Source of the DNA: Candidatus Ozemobacteraceae bacterium | Lineage (GTDB): Bacteria > Muiribacteriota > Ozemobacteria > Ozemobacterales > Ozemobacteraceae | Reading direction: 5' to 3' | Assembly (NCBI GenBank): GCA_035373905.1 | Contig: DAOSOK010000029.1 | Span: forward strand, 4,714 to 68,713 | DNA: 64,000 bases | Shown: piece after piece, positions 61,414 through 64,000 of the stretch | How the letters are laid out: each line of letters begins with the position of its first letter | How positions within the stretch are numbered: position 1 is the stretch's first letter | The notes under the pieces: generated by a model | Database searches by the model: none | Told to the model about the DNA's origin: nothing | What the model saw: the letters and a program-made list of their open reading frames with translations, nothing else | Made by a program: the position numbers and the translations under genes

Positions 61414-62097
61414 TCAAGAACGCAAAAAATACACACCGACCCCGATGATCAATACACCGGCGATCTTTTTGATGCCCCTTACGGCCCGATTCATGTGATG
61501 CGAGTCGGCCAGCGTCTGGACGGTACCGACCGAGATGCCCGCAATCAGGATCAGCACGGAGTGACCGAGGCCGTAGAGGAACAGAAGTGTTCCGGCTTTC
61601 GGAACCCCGATCTCGGGCACGAGGCTTGCCAGCAGCATGAGTACCGGCCCTGAGCACGGCATCGACACGAGGCCGAAGAGGAAGCCCAATATAGTCACAC
61701 CTACAATTCCACCCCACCGGCCGACCGGCAGGTTTCCCACGCCGGGGAGATGAAAGTCGAACAGGAGATGCGCCCCCAGGAAAAAGCAGATGACGGCGAT
61801 CACGTATTTCCACTGGGGACCGCTGAGATAGGGTGCGATCGCCGCCGAAACGGAGAAGAGCACGGCCAATTCGAGAGCGAAACCGAACACGAAAAAGAAA
61901 CTGAACATGCTCGCCCGCTTCCAGGCGTTCTCGCCTTCGGCATATCCGCCCACGACCCCGATGATCAAGGGAACCGTGGCCAGAACGCAGGGGTTGAGGG
62001 CCGTCAGCACCCCGCCGCCGAACGCCGCCGCCGGGGCAAGCCAGCTCGAACTGGCAATGACATCAGCAAGTTGTGATTCAATAGCGCCAAAATCCAT
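61414..62097 (-). CDS. ccdA: CcdA-like transmembrane thiol-disulfide carrier
   Basis: A 227-residue, six-TM protein of the CcdA/DsbD family that carries electrons across the membrane. The two redox cysteines are in LNPCVLAT (about residue 37) and SMPCSGPVL (about 150). It could reduce the exported thioredoxin encoded at 52215 and take electrons from the small redox proteins. 12 bases upstream of it in the operon lies the redox protein gene at 62110. Confidence 0.9.
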   Translation of the reverse strand: MDFGAIESQLADVIASSSWLAPAAAFGGGVLTALNPCVLATVPLIIGVVGGYAEGENAWKRASMFSFFFVFGFALELAVLFSVSAAIAPYLSGPQWKYVIAVICFFLGAHLLFDFHLPGVGNLPVGRWGGIVGVTILGFLFGLVSMPCSGPVLMLLASLVPEIGVPKAGTLLFLYGLGHSVLILIAGISVGTVQTLADSHHMNRAVRGIKKIAGVLIIGVGVYFLRS

Positions 62098-62109
62098 CGT
62101 CTTGCCTCC

Positions 62110-62343
62110 TTACTTCTGCAGCAGCTTTTTCATTTCTTCGACCGTCGGAATTTTCCCGGCGACTTTGACCGCCCCGTCCACAGCCATGGCCGGCGTCATC
62201 ATGACTCCGAAATTCACAATGTCGTTGGGTTCTGTCACCTTGACAATTTCGTATGTCAGGTTCAGTTCATCTGCAGCCTGCATGGCGATCGCCGTAAGCT
62301 TGTGGCACTTTGCACATCCCATTCCCAAAATCTGAATCTTCAT
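62110..62343 (-). CDS. Small thioredoxin-fold redox protein (paralogue)
   Basis: A 77-residue paralogue of the protein at 51940: MKIQILGMGCAKCHKL with the CxxC pair and MMTPAMAVDGAV. GAAAGAGGGAT lies upstream of the ATG at 62343. Second gene of the leftward arsenic operon, between arsR and ccdA, an order common in anaerobes. Confidence 0.88.
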   Translation of the reverse strand: MKIQILGMGCAKCHKLTAIAMQAADELNLTYEIVKVTEPNDIVNFGVMMTPAMAVDGAVKVAGKIPTVEEMKKLLQK

Positions 62344-62359
62344 ACGATCCCTCTTTCTT

Positions 62360-62665
62360 TCATAACGATTTTTTATGATTTTCGAACGCCTTGTCGGCGC
62401 AATCGAAGAAATCAAGGATGCAAGGCGTTTTCAGCGTATAAAAGACTTTCAGCCCTTCTTTTCTGAGGCTGACCAGGCCGACGTTTTTCATCACGGTGAG
62501 ATGCTTGCTCATGATGGGCTGTTTGCAGCCGAACAGGTCGACCAGCTCGCACACACAGGTCGGACCATGCTCTTTGAGATAGTCGAGCACCCGCAGTCTC
62601 AGGGGATGCGCCAGCGCACCCGCGATATCAGCACGTCTGTCAAATTTCTTCAGGTCTTCATCCAT
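62360..62665 (-). CDS. arsR: ArsR-family regulator with CVCEL arsenite site
   Basis: A 101-residue repressor of the ArsR family: TCVCELVDLFGCKQPIMSKHLTVM has the classical As(III)-binding CVC plus a further cysteine, in the DNA-binding helix. It heads the leftward operon. The open frame extends upstream across the repeat, but the promoter and palindrome at 62667-62701 leave the ATG at 62665 as the only sensible start; the message is probably leaderless. It should control its own operon through the palindrome. Confidence 0.9.
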   Translation of the reverse strand: MDEDLKKFDRRADIAGALAHPLRLRVLDYLKEHGPTCVCELVDLFGCKQPIMSKHLTVMKNVGLVSLRKEGLKVFYTLKTPCILDFFDCADKAFENHKKSL

Positions 62666-62666
62666 G

Positions 62667-62692
62667 TATTCCAATATACCCATATTGGAATA
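62667..62692. promoter_or_regulatory. Probable ArsR operator
   Basis: TATTCCAATAT, four bases, ATATTGGAATA: a perfect 11-base inverted repeat overlapping the -10 box and start site of the promoter at 62673-62701. Confidence 0.8.
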
Positions 62693-62701
62693 TAGTGTCA
62701 A
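62673..62701 (-). promoter_or_regulatory. Promoter of the leftward arsR operon
   Basis: On the minus strand TTGACA, 17 bases, TATATT; the ATG begins seven bases beyond the -10 box. Confidence 0.75.
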
Positions 62702-62737
62702 GAACATTCGCGCACCCGCGCATGTGATGCGAAGTTC

Positions 62738-62888
62738 TATTGATTCCTGCAGAATGAAAGCCACCCGTTCGCCCTGAGCCTGTCGAAGGGCGAAATGAGG
62801 AATCATCTGCAAGTGGCTGTTCGTGCTTCGACAAGCTCAGCACGAACGGAGACACGAAGCTGGTTTTTGATATGCAGGACTCAATAAC
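62738..62888. repeat. Dispersed palindromic repeat, copy 6 (most complete)
   Basis: About 150 bases with terminal inverted repeats TATTGATTCCTGCA and TGCAGGACTCAATA (one mismatch), core GCCCTGAGCCTGTCGAAGGG and facing arm CTTCGACAAGCTCAGCACGA. The end structure suggests a small non-autonomous mobile element. With the promoter above and a possible tiny peptide, this accounts for the 339-base gap from 62666 to 63004. Confidence 0.75.
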
Positions 62889-62921
62889 GTCCCTGCCGAC
62901 ACCCTTTTGCGGGGAAGCGCC

Positions 62922-63008
62922 ATGGCGCAACTGCCGCTGCTGAGCTTCGGCATCACCGCCGCCCTTGCGTTCGTAGCAGTGGGTATCGTCGGGATTCACC
63001 CCGATTAG
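62922..63008 (+). CDS. Possible 28-residue hydrophobic peptide
   Basis: ATG at 62922 with GGGGAAG four bases upstream; the peptide (MAQLPLLSFGITAALAFVAV, then a short polar end) could be one TM segment. It ends on the last codon of the convergent TPR gene. It may equally be chance or the remnant of a longer gene. Confidence 0.2.
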   Translation: MAQLPLLSFGITAALAFVAVGIVGIHPD

Positions 63009-63730
63009 CGACCGGATCCCTCCGGGGTTTCCGCCATCATTCGTTCCGCAAATCGCGACGCCCGCTCAGGGTCCGTCTGCAGCAAGCCCTGGTGAGCCTC
63101 ACGAGCGACGGCCGGGCGTTTCGCCCTGAGAGCGGATGTTCCAAAAGCCCACCAGACGTCGGCATTCCCAGTGTCCATCGCGAGGGCCCGCCGGTAGGCG
63201 CCGAACGCCTCGTCAAATTTTCCGCGTTCGGTCTGGATGTCGCCGAGCACGACGTAGGGCAGTGGGTCGTCGGTGAGATACTTCATCGCCTTGACGAGCG
63301 CGCCGGAAGCGAGATCGCTCCGTCCGAGCGCTTGGTGACTCTTCGCCAGAATGCAGCAGGAACGGCCGATATCGGGATCGACGATCTCCTGGAGGAGCGC
63401 CATCGAAATCCCGATGTCAAGCATCTCGACGGCTTTCGCGTGGGCGCCTGTCCGGGCATACAGTTCCCCGAGTTCGAGATACGCCACCACGGTTGCGGAA
63501 CAGGCCTCCACCGACTTCCGATATTCGGCGATCGCCGCCTCGTCCTTCCCCTTCTCTTTCAGGGCCCTGGCCTTCTGCAGATGTTTCTGGGAAACCTCCA
63601 GCGCCCGCTGCTGGTCTTTTCCCGAATCTCTGGCGTCTCCCCTCCCCTGCGCACGGGCGGAGTCAACCGACAGCATCACCGACGAACACAGAAAGAGCAT
63701 CATCACGCCCCGAAACAAACCCGTTCGCAT
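63005..63730 (-). CDS. Exported TPR protein
   Basis: A 241-residue protein with a signal peptide (RGVMMLFLCSSVMLSVDSARA) and three to four TPR units (KARALKEKGKDEAAIAEYRKSVE; AYLELGELYARTGAHAKAVEML; PYVVLGDIQTERGKFDEAFGAYRRAL; DVWWAFGTSALRAKRPAV). TPR proteins bind partner proteins; this one would act outside the cytoplasm. The upstream stretch 63731-64000 is partly AT-rich (63850-63880) and holds no other convincing gene; a TTGACA at 63985-63990 may belong to a promoter beyond the window. Confidence 0.75.
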   Translation of the reverse strand: MRTGLFRGVMMLFLCSSVMLSVDSARAQGRGDARDSGKDQQRALEVSQKHLQKARALKEKGKDEAAIAEYRKSVEACSATVVAYLELGELYARTGAHAKAVEMLDIGISMALLQEIVDPDIGRSCCILAKSHQALGRSDLASGALVKAMKYLTDDPLPYVVLGDIQTERGKFDEAFGAYRRALAMDTGNADVWWAFGTSALRAKRPAVAREAHQGLLQTDPERASRFAERMMAETPEGSGR

Positions 63731-64000
63731 CGCATTCTCCTGACCAGTCTCAACGTTTCCCCGGCGAACATCACATATTCCATTGTGCCATCACCAGCAA
63801 ACTTTTTCCAGCAGGTCTCCGGAGTTGTCGCGCTCGTTCCTGCGGCGTCGTATTTATATTTATATATTTATTATAAAACACGGGCTTATCCTCGTTGCAT
63901 GCGGTTTCACATCGGTGCGATTTCGGAGTTTTTTACAATTCCGGAGCAGCAATTCTCACTATGCGTTCTAGAGCGAGTTTGCGCTTGACACCGGATCGAT

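Noticed and set aside
51174..62888. Integrative element with attachment sites
   Set aside because: No integrase gene and no duplicate of the tRNA 3' end were seen at the far side of the island.
63783..63971. 62-codon frame near the right edge
   Set aside because: No ribosome site, AT-rich low-complexity codons and no protein-like pattern.

Overview
The window is a GC-rich stretch of chromosome from a Gram-negative, probably anaerobic bacterium. The anaerobe markers are a desulfoferrodoxin, FeoAB ferrous iron uptake, an ATP-driven acyl-CoA dehydratase activase, corrinoid/methyltransferase genes and many ferredoxin-type cysteine motifs. Exported and multi-pass membrane proteins with very large extracytoplasmic sensor loops are common. 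The mix of giant cyclases and SpoIIE-type phosphatases recalls the Riflebacteria/Ozemobacterota-type lineages, but no rRNA or marker gene is present, so this placement is only a guess.

Layout. 1-3516 (minus): three-subunit molybdenum hydroxylase (XdhA truncated by the window edge, XdhC, XdhB). 3656-9778: a roughly 2,040-residue membrane protein made of two complete receptor-cyclase cassettes in tandem. 10070-14016: FdrA, a small FdrA-like protein, DUF1116 and a cyclase-family hydrolase, probably purine/ureide nitrogen catabolism together with Xdh. 14112-14571: HicAB-type toxin-antitoxin. 14653-19431: PAS protein, permuted NlpC/P60 hydrolase, MFS transporter, exported helical protein. 19552-25532: two overlapping membrane PP2C phosphatases. 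25542-29853 (minus): HEAT-repeat membrane protein, small lipoprotein, serine acetyltransferase, exported protein. 30033-31765: small protein plus Ycf46-like AAA+ ATPase. 32060-35119: feoA-feoB-DtxR-type regulator with a palindromic operator at the promoter. 36288-42003: cytidylate-kinase-like protein, beta-propeller, then three overlapping genes for a corrinoid protein, a UroD-type methyltransferase and a DUF1638-like/PP2C fusion. 42260-46600: two-headed CoA dehydratase activase. 46910-50973: exported proteins and desulfoferrodoxin. 51174-51246: tRNA-Ala(CGC). 51468-62665: an arsenic/thiol island of two convergent operons, each starting with an ArsR gene. 63005-63730: exported TPR protein.

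The most notable object is the tandem cyclase. Cyclase domain 1 keeps both metal-binding aspartates but has lost all four base- and transition-state positions; domain 2 has lost both metal aspartates but keeps Lys, Thr, Asn and Arg. Only an intramolecular C1/C2 pair could form one active site, as in animal transmembrane adenylate cyclases (M1-C1-M2-C2). The corrinoid/methyltransferase/DUF1638-PP2C operon is a second candidate for an undescribed signalling system. The arsenic island carries ArsM, ArsC, Acr3 and ArsP plus an unusual set of lipoyl-carrier, DGC, OsmC, rhodanese-like and ferredoxin genes. Its two arsR genes have near-consensus promoters placed so close to the ATG that their transcripts look leaderless.

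A dispersed family of short palindromic elements, with the core CCCTGAGCNTGTCGAAGG and TGCAG-containing ends, occurs six times between genes. No CRISPR array, rRNA, insertion sequence transposase or phage gene was seen.
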